From Subtercola boreus (GTDB lineage: Bacteria > Actinomycetota > Actinomycetes > Actinomycetales > Microbacteriaceae), in the NCBI RefSeq assembly GCF_006716115.1, contig NZ_VFOO01000001.1:806001-870000 (forward strand): a DNA stretch of 64,000 nt, in the 5' to 3' direction. The notes beneath the pieces are model-generated. The model did not search any database, was not told the DNA's origin, and was given only the letters and a program-made list of their open reading frames with translations. A program made the position numbers and the translations under genes. Each line of letters begins with the position of its first letter. The first letter of the stretch is position 1. Shown piece by piece: positions 8,104 to 17,515 of this stretch.

Positions 8104-8880
8104 GTGGCAGTCGCAGCCAGCACCCTCGAACGCCCCGGGCGTCGGTCCGTGCGCGCGCCCCGCATCGTAGACTTGCCGGTGATGACAACTGTGAACACTG
8201 ACCCCCGTGCGCTCTTCGAGGAGCAGGCGATTCCCTTCCTCGACCAGCTCTACGGTGCTGCGCTCCGCATGACCCGGAACCCCGCCGACGCCCAGGACCT
8301 CGTGCAGGAGACCTTCGTCAAGGCCTACGCCGCGTTCGCCCAGTTCGAGCAGGGCACGAACCTGAAGGCCTGGCTCTACCGCATCCTCACGAACACGTTC
8401 ATCAACGTGTACCGCAAGAAGCAGCGCGACCCCTACCAGGGCACGACGAGCGACCTCGAGGACTGGCAGCTCGGCAACGCCGAATCCGCCACCGCGACCG
8501 GCACCTCGTCGCGGTCGGCCGAGGCGGAGGCCATCGACCACCTGCCGGACAGTGCGGTGAAGGATGCCCTGCAGTCCATCCCCGAAGACTTTCGTCTGGC
8601 CGTGTACCTGGCCGACGTTGAGGGCTTCTCCTACCAGGAGATCGCCGACATCATGAAGACTCCGGTCGGAACCGTGATGAGTCGCCTGCACCGTGGCCGG
8701 CGACTGCTCCGCGGGTTGCTGACCGAGTATGCGGAGGGCCGGGGCATCCCGGTCGCTGCCGCGGAGACAAAGACGGCTTCGTCAGCGAAGACGGCCGCCA
8801 AGGCTCCAGCCCGAGCACGAACGAAGAAGACCACTCCGGCGGCCTCGCCCGCTGCCGGTTCGAAGGGAAGCACGACATGA
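8104..8880 (+). CDS. sigH: Thiol-stress ECF sigma factor, SigH/SigR type
   Basis: A group IV sigma factor that directs RNA polymerase to disulfide- and heat-stress genes. Region 2 ([29 protein letters not shown]) and region 4 ([26 protein letters not shown]) are clear, followed by an Ala/Lys/Thr-rich tail of about 45 residues. Two starts are plausible in the same frame. GTG 8104 has a perfect aaggagg eight bases upstream and gives 258 residues. ATG 8182 (232 residues) has no ribosome site but a TAGACT box eight bases before it. I annotate the longer form. The stop overlaps rsrA by four bases, the usual sigma/anti-sigma coupling. Confidence 0.93.
   Translation: MAVAASTLERPGRRSVRAPRIVDLPVMTTVNTDPRALFEEQAIPFLDQLYGAALRMTRNPADAQDLVQETFVKAYAAFAQFEQGTNLKAWLYRILTNTFINVYRKKQRDPYQGTTSDLEDWQLGNAESATATGTSSRSAEAEAIDHLPDSAVKDALQSIPEDFRLAVYLADVEGFSYQEIADIMKTPVGTVMSRLHRGRRLLRGLLTEYAEGRGIPVAAAETKTASSAKTAAKAPARARTKKTTPAASPAAGSKGSTT
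8168..8173 (+). promoter_or_regulatory. Internal -10 box before the downstream sigH start
   Basis: TAGACT lies eight bases before ATG 8182, the same hexamer and spacing as seen before the argS GTG at 46048. It would give a leaderless mRNA for a shorter sigma factor. No clear -35 box is visible. Confidence 0.4.
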
Positions 8881-9119
8881 CCGACTGCGGCTGCACCAAA
8901 GCCAAGGCTGAACTCGAAGAGTTCCTCCACAACGAACTCGAGAGCCACGACGCTGCCGACATCCGGGAGCACATCGCCGGATGCTCGGACTGCTCCTCGG
9001 AGCTGCACATCGGGGTCGTGCTGACCGAAGCCGTCCAGCGCGCCTGCAAGGAGGTCGCTCCCGAGGAGCTCCGCGACCAGGTGTTGTTCAGCATCCGCCA
9101 GATCCAGAGCACCCACTAG
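8877..9119 (+). CDS. rsrA: Zinc-binding anti-sigma factor (RsrA/RshA type)
   Basis: An 80-residue redox switch that holds the SigH-type sigma factor inactive until disulfides form. The zinc motif H-x3-C-x2-C is intact (H32, C36, C39) with further cysteines at C4 and C6, as in mycothiol-system anti-sigma proteins. It overlaps sigH by ATGA and is followed by a strong terminator. No membrane helix is present, so it acts in the cytoplasm. Confidence 0.95.
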   Translation: MTDCGCTKAKAELEEFLHNELESHDAADIREHIAGCSDCSSELHIGVVLTEAVQRACKEVAPEELRDQVLFSIRQIQSTH

Positions 9120-9129
9120 CAGGTATACG

Positions 9130-9166
9130 AAAGGCCCCGCACACCGAAAGGTGGGCGGGGCCTTTT
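9130..9166. terminator. Bidirectional terminator between rsrA and kgd
   Basis: An 11-base-pair outer stem (aaaggccccgc with gcggggccttt) encloses an inner acc-gaaa-ggt hairpin and is followed by T bases on the plus strand. It suits both converging transcripts. Confidence 0.85.
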
Positions 9167-9185
9167 CGCGGCCTGCGTGACCCTG

Positions 9186-12100
9186 CTACAGGGTCAGCGC
9201 GCGCTGGAGCAGGTCGGCCTGTTCGCGGGCGTGACGCTTGGCGGAACCTGCGGCCGGCGATGCCGCCGCTGCGCGGGAGGTGACGCGCACCGTGCGGCCG
9301 GCGGGCAGGCGCGAGGCCAGCTCGAGGCACACGAACGGCCAGGCACCCTGGTTCTGCGGCTCATCCTGCACCCACACCAGTTCGGCGTTCGGGTACGACG
9401 CGATGATCTCGTTGAGCTCGGCGGCGGGCAGCGGGTAGTACTGCTCGAGCCGAACCAGCGCGACTTCGTCGTTCGGCGTCTTCTGCAGCTCGTTGAGCAG
9501 GTCGTAGTAGACCTTGCCCGCCATCAGCAGAACGCGCTTCACGCCCGACCTGTCGATACCGGCCGAGGTGCGGGGATCATCCAGAACCGGCTCGAACTTG
9601 CCCTGCGTGAGGTCTTCGACAGAACTCGTGGCGCCACGCAGTCGCAGCATCGCCTTCGGGGTGAAGACGATCAGCGGGCGGCGGGGCCGGGCGTAGGCCT
9701 GGCGGCGCAGCAGGTGGAAGTACGACGCGGGCGTCGACGGGCGAGCCACGGTCATGTTGTTCTCCGCGCACAGCTGCAGGTAGCGCTCGATGCGGGCCGA
9801 CGAGTGGTCGGGGCCCTGGCCTTCGTAGCCGTGCGGCAGCAGCAGCACGAGCGATGAACGCTGGCCCCACTTCTGCTCGGCCGACGAGATGAACTCGTCG
9901 ATGATGATCTGGGCGCCGTTGGCGAAGTCGCCGAACTGGGCCTCCCAGAGCACGAGGGCGTCGGGGCGCTCGACCGAGTAGCCGTATTCGAAGCCCATGG
10001 CCGCGTATTCGCTGAGCAGCGAGTCGTAGATCCAGAACCGGGCCTGGTTGTCGCTGAGGTTCACGAGCGGCAGCCACTCCTGGCCGTTGTCACGGTCGTG
10101 GAGCACAGCGTGGCGCTGCACGAACGTGCCGCGCCTGGTGTCCTGGCCCGAGAAGCGCACCGGGGTGCCTTCCAGCAGCAGGGAGCCGAGCGCGAGCAGC
10201 TCGCCGAACGCCCAGTCGATGCCGCCGTTGCGGCTCATGTCGACGCGCTTCTGCAGCAGCTGCTGCAGCTTCGGGTGCACGGTGAAACCGGCGGGCGGGT
10301 TGTTGAACGCATCACCGATCAGGGCGACGGTGGATGCCGCGACCCCGGTCGTCTCCGGTTCGCCGGCTCCGCTGTCGTCGGCCTGCTGCGCTTCTGGGCG
10401 CTCGAGGTCGCTGACGGCGTTCATGTCGTCGGTGATGATCGGGATGGAGGAGGTCTGCGCGGCGTGCGTCTCGGCGAAGGCCCGCTCGAGGCGGTCCTGG
10501 AAGTCGCGGTGAGCGGCCTCGTACTCCTCCTGGCTGATGTCGCCGCGGCCGATGAGCGACTCGGTGTAGAGCTTTCGCACCGACCGCTTGGCCTCGATCA
10601 GGTTGTACATCAGCGGCTGGGTCATCGAGGGGTCGTCTCCCTCGTTGTGCCCGCGGCGGCGGTAGCAGATCAGGTCGATCACGACGTCGGCGTGGAAGCG
10701 CTGGCGGTATTCGAAGGCGAGCTGCGCCACGCGCACGACCGACTCGGGGTCGTCGCCGTTCACGTGGAAGATCGGTGCCTGGATCGACTTCGCCACGTCG
10801 GTTGAGTACACGGAGGAGCGTGAATCGCTCGGGCGCGTCGTGAACCCGACCTGGTTGTTGATGTTGACGTGGATCGTGCCGCCGATCTTGTACCCGCGGA
10901 GCTTCTCCATCTGCAGGGTCTCGTAGACGATGCCCTGCCCGGCCATCGCCGCGTCGCCGTGCACGAGGATCGGGAGCGTCGAGAAGGTGCCTTTCGGCTT
11001 CCGGTCCTGCTTGGCACGCACGATGCCTTCGAGCACACCGTCGACAGCCTCGAGGTGCGAGGGGTTCGCCGCGATGTACACCGGGATCTCCTTGCCCTCG
11101 GTGCCCGTGAAGGTGCCCTCAGTGCCGAGGTGGTACTTCACGTCTCCCGAGCCCTGCACAGTGCGGGGATCCTGCGTTCCCTCGAACTCGCGGAAGATCT
11201 GGCCGTAGGTCTTTCCGGCGATGTTCGTGAGCACGTTCAGGCGGCCACGGTGGGCCATGCCGATCGCGACCTCGTCGAGACCTTCGTCTGCCGCGGCCTG
11301 CAGCACGGCATCCAGCAGGGCGATCGTCGACTCGCCGCCCTCGAGGCTGAAACGCTTCTGGCCGACGTACTTCGTCTGGAGGAAGGTCTCGAAGGCTTCG
11401 GACTCGTTGAGCTTCGACAGGATGCGCATCTGCTCGTCATGGCCGGGCTTCGCGTAGGGGCGCTCGATCTTGCCCTGGATCCACTTGCGCTGCTCCGGAT
11501 CCTGGATGTGCATGTACTCGATGCCGGTCTTCCGGCAGTAGGCGTCACGGAGGATGCCGAGGATGTCGCGGAGCAGCAGCGACGGCTTGCCGAGGCCGCC
11601 CGTGACGAACTCGCGGTCGAGGTCCCACAGGGTGAGCCCGTGGCTCTCGATGTCGAGGTCGGGGTGGGTGCGCTGCTTGTACTCCAGCGGATCGATGTCG
11701 GCCATCAGGTGGCCGCGCACGCGGAACGAGTTGATCAGTTCCTGCACGCGCGCCGTCTTGTTGACGGTGTCGCTGACGTCGACCGAGATGTCGGAGTTCC
11801 AGTGGATCGGCACGTAGGGGATCCGGAGCTCGGCGAAGATGTTCTCGTAGAAGCCGCGCTCGCCGATCAGCAGCTCGTGCACCTTCTTCAGGAACTCACC
11901 CGATCCGGCGCCCTGGATGACCCGGTGGTCATAGGTGCTCGTGAGGGTGATGACCTTGCCGATGCCGAGGTCGGTGAGCGTCTTCGTCGAGGCGCCCTGG
12001 AACTCGGCCGGGTACTCGAGGGCGCCGGCGCCGATGATGGCGCCCGAGCCCTTCATGAGCCGGGGGATCGAGTGGACCGTGCCGATCCCACCCGGGTTGG

Positions 12101-13022
12101 TGAGCGAGATCGTCGCCCCCTGGAAGTCGCCGGCCGTCAGCTTGCTGCCGCGGGCCTTCGCGACGAGTTCGTCGTAGGCGGCGAGGAACTCGCCGAAGTG
12201 CATGGTGTCCGCACGCTTGATCGCGGGCACGACGAGCGAGCGGGTGCCGTCGGGCTTCGGCATGTCGATCGCGATCCCGAGGCCGACGTGGGCGGGGGAG
12301 ACGACGACGGGCTTCTCGTTCTGCACGTCGTAGTAGACGTTCTGGCTCGGGAAGTCCTTCAGCACCTGCACGAGCGCCCAGCCGATGAGGTGGGTGAAGC
12401 TGACCTTGCCGCCTCGAGCCCGCTTCAGGTTGGAGTTGATGACGATGCGGTTGTCGATGAGGAGCTTCGCGGGGATGCTCCGGACACTCGTCGCCGTCGG
12501 GACGGTGAGGCTCGCGTCCATGTTGGTCGCGAGGGACTTGGCGGGGCCGCGGAGCGGAGTCACCTTGTCCTGCTCGGCCGCCTCGTCGGACTGCGCCCGG
12601 ACGGTCGCCTCGGCCGGGATCGGCTGGGGGCTCGGCTCGCGGGAGGTGGTGCGGGCCACGGGCTGCGTGGCGGGTGCCGCGTCAGCGGCAGGGGCGGCCG
12701 GTGCTGCCGTGGGCTGTGCAGCGGGAGCCGGTGCGGCGGGGGTCGCGACATCCTGCGTCGGGATCTCGTCGGGGATCTGCGCCTCGCCGGTGGACGCGTC
12801 CCCGGCACTCGGGGCTTCGGCAGCGGCCGCAGTATCGGCTCCAGCGCCGCCCGCCTCACCGCCGCTCGGCCTGTAGTTCTCGAGGATCGCCCACCAGGAC
12901 TGGTCCACCGAGTTCTTGTCGACGAGGTACTGCTCGTACAGCTCGTCGACCAACCACTCGTTGGCTCCGAATTCGCCCGACGAACCGTCGTCAGTTCCCG
13001 TTCCGGTCAACTGGCTTGACAC
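9186..13022 (-). CDS. kgd: Multifunctional 2-oxoglutarate metabolism enzyme (E1/E2-fused 2-oxoglutarate dehydrogenase)
   Basis: A 1278-residue TCA-cycle enzyme. It starts with the short Kgd N-terminal helix ([13 protein letters not shown]), then an Ala/Pro-rich linker (about 50-130), an E2-like acyltransferase domain ending in [16 protein letters not shown], and the thiamine-diphosphate E1 domain with [23 protein letters not shown] and the PLMYNLI region, closing with a transketolase C-terminal part ([14 protein letters not shown]). This fused architecture is specific to actinobacteria, where the acyltransferase works with a separate E2 and E3. GHA/FHA-type GarA regulation is known in relatives but is not visible here. 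The GTG start is preceded by two direct repeats at 13044-13069. Confidence 0.97.
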   Translation of the reverse strand: MSSQLTGTGTDDGSSGEFGANEWLVDELYEQYLVDKNSVDQSWWAILENYRPSGGEAGGAGADTAAAAEAPSAGDASTGEAQIPDEIPTQDVATPAAPAPAAQPTAAPAAPAADAAPATQPVARTTSREPSPQPIPAEATVRAQSDEAAEQDKVTPLRGPAKSLATNMDASLTVPTATSVRSIPAKLLIDNRIVINSNLKRARGGKVSFTHLIGWALVQVLKDFPSQNVYYDVQNEKPVVVSPAHVGLGIAIDMPKPDGTRSLVVPAIKRADTMHFGEFLAAYDELVAKARGSKLTAGDFQGATISLTNPGGIGTVHSIPRLMKGSGAIIGAGALEYPAEFQGASTKTLTDLGIGKVITLTSTYDHRVIQGAGSGEFLKKVHELLIGERGFYENIFAELRIPYVPIHWNSDISVDVSDTVNKTARVQELINSFRVRGHLMADIDPLEYKQRTHPDLDIESHGLTLWDLDREFVTGGLGKPSLLLRDILGILRDAYCRKTGIEYMHIQDPEQRKWIQGKIERPYAKPGHDEQMRILSKLNESEAFETFLQTKYVGQKRFSLEGGESTIALLDAVLQAAADEGLDEVAIGMAHRGRLNVLTNIAGKTYGQIFREFEGTQDPRTVQGSGDVKYHLGTEGTFTGTEGKEIPVYIAANPSHLEAVDGVLEGIVRAKQDRKPKGTFSTLPILVHGDAAMAGQGIVYETLQMEKLRGYKIGGTIHVNINNQVGFTTRPSDSRSSVYSTDVAKSIQAPIFHVNGDDPESVVRVAQLAFEYRQRFHADVVIDLICYRRRGHNEGDDPSMTQPLMYNLIEAKRSVRKLYTESLIGRGDISQEEYEAAHRDFQDRLERAFAETHAAQTSSIPIITDDMNAVSDLERPEAQQADDSGAGEPETTGVAASTVALIGDAFNNPPAGFTVHPKLQQLLQKRVDMSRNGGIDWAFGELLALGSLLLEGTPVRFSGQDTRRGTFVQRHAVLHDRDNGQEWLPLVNLSDNQARFWIYDSLLSEYAAMGFEYGYSVERPDALVLWEAQFGDFANGAQIIIDEFISSAEQKWGQRSSLVLLLPHGYEGQGPDHSSARIERYLQLCAENNMTVARPSTPASYFHLLRRQAYARPRRPLIVFTPKAMLRLRGATSSVEDLTQGKFEPVLDDPRTSAGIDRSGVKRVLLMAGKVYYDLLNELQKTPNDEVALVRLEQYYPLPAAELNEIIASYPNAELVWVQDEPQNQGAWPFVCLELASRLPAGRTVRVTSRAAAASPAAGSAKRHAREQADLLQRALTL

Positions 13023-13043
13023 AGCCGATCGCCCACTCTCCGT

Positions 13044-13069
13044 TTGTCACGTATGCGTTGTCACGTATG
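13044..13069 (-). promoter_or_regulatory. Two 12-bp direct repeats upstream of kgd, candidate operator
   Basis: TTGTCACGTATG occurs at 13044-13055 and again at 13058-13069, a 14-base period, in the 157-base gap between kgd and guaB1. It begins 22 bases from the kgd start. Tandem direct repeats of this kind usually bind a regulator, but none can be named. Confidence 0.45.
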
Positions 13070-13166
13070 AATGCCGTGCCTGAGCGCCGCAGAGCGAAAT
13101 CCACGCGCCGACACGTGCTTGTCCAGCTTAAACCCTTCCGCCGAGTGTTCGGTCACCCAACGGGTC

Positions 13167-13172
13167 TAGCGT
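13167..13172 (+). promoter_or_regulatory. -10 box of guaB1
   Basis: TAGCGT ends seven bases before the ATG at 13180, consistent with a leaderless transcript and supporting that start over the GTG at 13171. Confidence 0.4.
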
Positions 13173-13179
13173 GAGCCGC

Positions 13180-14619
13180 ATGGAGTTCCTCACCGCACAC
13201 TCGCAGACAGATCTGACCTATTCCGATGTGTTCCTGGTGCCCTCGCGCTCGAACGTCGGCAGCCGGCTCGACGTGTCGCTGGCACCCGACGACGGCACCG
13301 GTGCGACGATTCCGCTGGTGGCGGCGAACATGAACTCGGTCACCGGTCCGCGTCTCGCGGCGACCCTCGCCCGGCGCGGCGGCCTCGGTGTGCTGCCGCA
13401 GGACATGCACCTCCAGGACCTCGACGCGGCCATCCGTTGGGTGAAGGAGCAGTCGCCCCTGTTCGACACTCCCTTCGACTTCGCTCCGTCGGCGACCGTC
13501 GAGGAGGCCCTCACCGTGCTGCCGGCCGTCGCCGGGCAGGGCATCGTGGTGCACGACACCGACGGCACGTTCCTCGGCTGCATCCCCGCCCTCCGGCTCT
13601 CCTCCGCGCTCCCCGACGCCCGGCTCGGCGATCTGCTGCACGGCCCGCTCACCTCGCTGGCGGCCGACGACTTCGACACCCCGCGCCAGGCATTCGACGC
13701 CATGGTCGCCGCCGACCTCGACTTCGCCCCGGTGATGCGCCACGGCAGGGTGATCGGCACGCTCAGCCGCATCGGTGCACTCCGTTCGACGATCTACGAG
13801 CCGGCGGTGGATGCCCAGGGGCGCCTCCGCGTGGCAGCAGCTGTCGGCATCACCGGTGATGTCGCAGCGAAGGCCCGCGCCTTGGCGGCTGCCGGCGTCG
13901 ACGTTCTCGTGCTCGACACGGCCCACGGCCACCAGGACGGGATGATCTCCGCCATCAGGGCCGTGCGCGCTGCCGGACTCGCGCTGCCCATCGTTGCCGG
14001 GAACGTGGTGACGGTCGAGGGGGTGCGGGACCTCGCGCAGGCGGGCGCCGACATCCTGAAGGTGGGCGTCGGACCCGGGGCGATGTGCACGACGCGCATG
14101 ATGACGGCCGTCGGGCGGCCCCAGTTCTCCGCGGTGCTAGAGACCGCCGCCGCGGCGACCCTCTACGGCGCGCACGTCTGGGCGGACGGGGGAGTACGCT
14201 ACCCGCGCGACGTGGCGCTCGCGCTGGCGGCCGGCGCGGCATCCGTGATGATCGGCTCGTGGTTCGCGGGCACCATCGAGGCGCCCGGGGTCCTCCGGCA
14301 GGATGCTTCGGGCCGGCTCTACAAGGAGAACTACGGGATGGCCTCGGCGAAGGCCGTCACCGACCGGTTCGGGCGCCTCGGCGCGTACGAGCTGGCCCGC
14401 AAGCAGCTCTTCGCCGAGGGGATCTCGTCGAGCATGATCTACCTCGACCCTCTTCGGCCGTCGGTCGAGGACCTGCTCGACATGATCACGTCGGGGGTGC
14501 GCAGTTCGTTCACCTACGCGGGGGCGCGCTCGGTGGAGGAGTTCCACGACCGGGCCCGGGTCGGAGTGCAGTCGGCGGCGGGGTACGAGGAGGGCAAGGC
14601 GCTGCCGGTCTCCTGGTAG
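13180..14619 (+). CDS. guaB1: GuaB1-family IMP dehydrogenase-related protein (GMP reductase-type)
   Basis: A TIM-barrel purine enzyme of 479 residues with two CBS domains inserted near residues 95-200. The catalytic cysteine loop GPGAMCTTRMMTAVG (C303) and the ENYGMAS flap region are present. GuaB1 is the actinobacterial paralogue of IMP dehydrogenase; the mycobacterial member was shown to act as a GMP reductase, so that role is inferred here. ATG 13180 is chosen because homologues begin MEFL and a -10 box lies just before it; GTG 13171 in the same frame is the alternative. The two CorC-like genes follow. Confidence 0.9.
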   Translation: MEFLTAHSQTDLTYSDVFLVPSRSNVGSRLDVSLAPDDGTGATIPLVAANMNSVTGPRLAATLARRGGLGVLPQDMHLQDLDAAIRWVKEQSPLFDTPFDFAPSATVEEALTVLPAVAGQGIVVHDTDGTFLGCIPALRLSSALPDARLGDLLHGPLTSLAADDFDTPRQAFDAMVAADLDFAPVMRHGRVIGTLSRIGALRSTIYEPAVDAQGRLRVAAAVGITGDVAAKARALAAAGVDVLVLDTAHGHQDGMISAIRAVRAAGLALPIVAGNVVTVEGVRDLAQAGADILKVGVGPGAMCTTRMMTAVGRPQFSAVLETAAAATLYGAHVWADGGVRYPRDVALALAAGAASVMIGSWFAGTIEAPGVLRQDASGRLYKENYGMASAKAVTDRFGRLGAYELARKQLFAEGISSSMIYLDPLRPSVEDLLDMITSGVRSSFTYAGARSVEEFHDRARVGVQSAAGYEEGKALPVSW

Positions 14620-14708
14620 ACGGGCGGGCGCGGCAGCCGCCTTGAACAGGCGCCTGCTCCGAGCGCAGCGCACCGCGGGTTTTCTCAGCTTGGCGACCCG
14701 GGGGCCCG

Positions 14709-14714
14709 TATGAT
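14709..14714 (+). promoter_or_regulatory. -10 box upstream of the CNNM/CorC gene pair
   Basis: TATGAT is the best -10 match in the gap 14620-14789. Transcription would start near 14721, about 70 bases before the first membrane-protein gene and a few bases before a short open frame at 14726-14809. Confidence 0.45.
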
Positions 14715-14789
14715 TGTGGGTACTCATGGATGACCCTCCCTCACCCGATCCACTTTCCTCCGCCACGACACCGGCACTGACCTCGCGGG

Positions 14790-16280
14790 GTGATGCCCGT
14801 GGGCTCTGACCTCATCCTGCTGCTCGTCGGCCTCGCGCTGACCGTCGGAACCGGCCTCTTCGTCGCCAGCGAGTTCTCGCTCGTGAACCTCGACCGGAGT
14901 GACCTCGAAGGTCGCCAGGAACGAGGCGAGAAGGGCCTCGGCCAGACGATCTCCGCGCTGAAGATCACGTCGACCCATCTCTCCAGCGCTCAGCTCGGCA
15001 TCACGCTCACCACGCTGCTCACCGGGTACACGATGGAGCCGGCCTTCGCGGGTCTCCTCCGGCCACTGTTCGACGCCGTGGGAATCGATGACACCATCGC
15101 GACCGTCATCTCCTCGATCGTCGCCGTCGTCATCGCCACCCTCCTGTCGATGATCGTCGGCGAGCTGGTTCCCAAGAACTTCGCGCTCGCCCTGCCGATC
15201 CAGACGGCGAAGCTCGTCATCCCGTTCCAGCGGGTCTTCACCGCGGTGTTCCGCCCCGCGGTGCTGCTGCTGAACAACAGCGCCAATGCGATCATCCGGA
15301 GCTTCGGGATCGAGCCGAAAGAGGAGCTCTCCGGCGCGCGAACGGCCGAGGAGCTCTCGTCGCTGGTGCGCCGCTCGGCGCTCGAGGGCAGTCTCGACGT
15401 CGACACCGCCACCCTGCTGAACCGCACGCTGCTCTTCTCCGGCCACGACGCCTCCGACGTCATGACGCCCCGGCCCCGGATCGCCGCCCTGAAGCGCACC
15501 GAGACGGCGAGCGACGTCATCCGGCTCGCCAACTCGACCGGCTACAGCCGCTTCCCGATCGTCGACGAGTCGATCGACGACGTGGTCGGCGTCGCCCACG
15601 TCAAGCAGGCCGTCTCCGTGCCGCGGAGCAAACGCGCCGAGGTCCCGGTCGTCGCGCTGCTGAGCGAGCCGCTCCGGGTGCCCGAGACGATGAAGCTCGA
15701 CGTTCTGCTCGGTGAGCTCCGCGGCAAGGGGTACCAGATGGCGATCGTGATGGACGAATACGGCGGAACGGCCGGCGTCGTCACGCTCGAAGACCTGGTC
15801 GAGGAGCTCGTCGGCGAACTCGACGACGAGCACGACCGCACTCGTGCGGGCGTCATCCGGAGCCGGAACACGATCTCGTTCCCCGGGCAGCTCCGACCGG
15901 ACGAACTGCAGGAACGGGCGGGCGTGCACGTGCCCGAAGACGGACCCTACGAGACCGTCGCCGGCTTCGTGATGAGCGAACTCGGCCGGCTGCCCGTGAT
16001 CGACGACACCGTGGCGCTGCCCGACGGGGAGCTCCGCGTGGAACGAATGGATGGCCGCCGCATCGACCGCATCAGGTTCACCCCCACTCCCACCGAACCG
16101 CTCGCGGGCTCGGCAGGCGGCGCGGAGACGCTGACCGCCGAGCTGCTCCGCACGGAATCGGTCGACCGGCTCGCCGGAACCGGCCGCGGGTCGGTCGCCG
16201 ACGAGGCCGCGGAAGCGCTCGACGCGCCGTCGTCCTCCCGCGAGAGGCCGTCGTCCTCCCGCGAGAGGGGGGAGCGCTGA
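14790..16280 (+). CDS. CNNM/CorC-type hemolysin-family membrane protein (first of pair)
   Basis: This 496-residue protein has an N-terminal DUF21 (CNNM) membrane domain with about four helices and the SSAQLGITLTTLLTG motif, a CBS-domain pair (about 200-330, with MTPRPRIAAL and DEYGGTAGVVTLEDLVEELVG), and a C-terminal CorC_HlyC domain. Family members are linked to magnesium and cobalt efflux or homeostasis; true hemolytic activity is unlikely. The start is uncertain among GTG 14790, ATG 14793 and GTG 14799; none has a strong ribosome site. The tail has a duplicated PSSSRER heptad. It overlaps the next gene by one base (TGATG). Confidence 0.9.
   Translation: MMPVGSDLILLLVGLALTVGTGLFVASEFSLVNLDRSDLEGRQERGEKGLGQTISALKITSTHLSSAQLGITLTTLLTGYTMEPAFAGLLRPLFDAVGIDDTIATVISSIVAVVIATLLSMIVGELVPKNFALALPIQTAKLVIPFQRVFTAVFRPAVLLLNNSANAIIRSFGIEPKEELSGARTAEELSSLVRRSALEGSLDVDTATLLNRTLLFSGHDASDVMTPRPRIAALKRTETASDVIRLANSTGYSRFPIVDESIDDVVGVAHVKQAVSVPRSKRAEVPVVALLSEPLRVPETMKLDVLLGELRGKGYQMAIVMDEYGGTAGVVTLEDLVEELVGELDDEHDRTRAGVIRSRNTISFPGQLRPDELQERAGVHVPEDGPYETVAGFVMSELGRLPVIDDTVALPDGELRVERMDGRRIDRIRFTPTPTEPLAGSAGGAETLTAELLRTESVDRLAGTGRGSVADEAAEALDAPSSSRERPSSSRERGER
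16227..16268 (+). repeat. 21-bp perfect tandem duplication at the 3' end of the first CorC-type gene
   Basis: Identical units at 16227-16247 and 16248-16268 encode PSSSRER twice just before the stop codon. Confidence 0.9.
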
Positions 16281-17317
16281 TGGCCGACTGGATCGGGATC
16301 GTCTGGCTCTTCGTGCTCCTGCTCGTCAACGCGTTCTTCGTCGCGGCCGAGTTCGCCGTCATCTCCGCACGCCGCTCGCAGATCGAACCCCTCGCCGAGG
16401 CGGGGATGCAGCGAGCGAAGACCGCGCTCTGGGCGATGGAGCACGCGACGCTCATGCTGGCGACGAGCCAGCTCGGCATCACCGTCGCATCACTTCTCAT
16501 CCTGAATGTGTCGGAGCCGGCCATCCATCACCTGCTCGAGGTGCCGCTCGGGCTCACCGGCTGGTCGGAAGACCTGATCACGGGCGTGGCGTTCGTCATC
16601 ACGCTGGTGCTGGTGTCGTTCCTGCACGTCGTGATCGGCGAGATGGTGCCGAAGAACCTGTCGTTCTCGGTGCCCGACCGTGCCGTGCTGCTGCTCGCGC
16701 CGCCGCTTGTCATGGTGGCGCGCATCTTCCGTTTCGTGATCGTCTCGCTGAACGCCACGGCGAATGGCGTGGTCCGACTGTTCGGGGTGGAGCCCAAGAA
16801 TGAGGCGGCCAGCTCGTTCACGCTCGAAGAGGTGTCGAACATCGTGGCGCAGTCGACCCGCGAGGGTGTGCTCGACGACAACTCGGGTGCCCTGCACGCG
16901 GCGTTCGAGTTCACCGAGAAGACGGTCGCGTCGGTGGCGCTGCCGGTCTCGCGCCTGATCACGCTCGACCGCACGGCGACCCCCGCCGACATCGAACGCG
17001 CTGTCGCGAAGTACGGTTTCTCGCGCTACGTGATGGTGGATGCCACGGGCAACCCGATCGGTTACCTGCACCTCAAAGACGTGATCGACCTCGACGATGA
17101 CGAGTTCGAGCAGCCCGTTCCCGCGAAGCGGATCCGCTTGCTCGCGTCGATCTGGGACGGCACCGAGCTCGAGGACGCCCTCGCGACCATGCGCCGCACA
17201 GGCGCGCACGTCGCCCGCGCGTTCAGCGCGACAGGCGACACCACCGGCGTGCTCTTCCTCGAAGACGTCATCGAGGAGCTCGTCGGCGAGGTCCAGGACG
17301 CCACCCGCCGCATCTGA
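16280..17317 (+). CDS. CNNM/CorC-type hemolysin-family membrane protein (second of pair)
   Basis: A 345-residue paralogue of the preceding gene. The DUF21 membrane domain with LATSQLGITVASLLI and HVVIGEMVPKNLSFS is followed by a CBS pair (VMVDATGNPIGYLHLKDVI, TGVLFLEDVIEELVG) and it ends there, without the CorC_HlyC domain of its partner. Paired long and short members of this family are common in actinobacteria and may form a heteromer; that is inference. Its ATG overlaps the stop of the first gene, so the two are made together. Confidence 0.92.
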   Translation: MADWIGIVWLFVLLLVNAFFVAAEFAVISARRSQIEPLAEAGMQRAKTALWAMEHATLMLATSQLGITVASLLILNVSEPAIHHLLEVPLGLTGWSEDLITGVAFVITLVLVSFLHVVIGEMVPKNLSFSVPDRAVLLLAPPLVMVARIFRFVIVSLNATANGVVRLFGVEPKNEAASSFTLEEVSNIVAQSTREGVLDDNSGALHAAFEFTEKTVASVALPVSRLITLDRTATPADIERAVAKYGFSRYVMVDATGNPIGYLHLKDVIDLDDDEFEQPVPAKRIRLLASIWDGTELEDALATMRRTGAHVARAFSATGDTTGVLFLEDVIEELVGEVQDATRRI

Positions 17318-17384
17318 CCCGCGTCCCCCGCCTGCCCCGGCCCCGCGCGTCCACTCCCGCCCCCCGCTCCGCTCGTCGATCCAG

Positions 17385-17440
17385 ACCCCGAAAGTTGCCG
17401 GTAAGCGGCAACCACTCCGGCAACTTTCGAGGTTTCGATC
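17385..17440. repeat. Long inverted repeat (hairpin A), upstream of the DUF559 gene
   Basis: The arms cgaaagttgccgg (17389-17401) and ccggcaactttcg (17417-17429) pair perfectly over 13 bases, with weaker pairing outside towards GATC on both sides. A related hairpin lies at 18452-18514. The rest of the gap 17318-17515 shows only a GC-rich stretch and the promoter of the next gene. Confidence 0.85.
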
Positions 17441-17503
17441 AACTCTGTCGAGGGACTGAGTGGCTGGGCTGTGGATAACTGCCAAGGGCGGTGGCGCTGA
17501 CGC

Positions 17504-17509
17504 GAGTAT
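17504..17509 (+). promoter_or_regulatory. -10-like box of the DUF559 gene
   Basis: GAGTAT ends six bases before the GTG at 17516. It keeps the A at position 2 and T at position 6 of actinobacterial -10 boxes and fits a leaderless transcript. Confidence 0.35.
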
Positions 17510-17515
17510 GGGGGC

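Noticed and set aside
10869-13019. Long open frame antisense to kgd (over 700 codons)
   Set aside because: In GC-rich DNA the strand opposite a gene is often free of stops. The kgd strand has the full set of enzyme motifs, and the antisense product has no recognisable domain.
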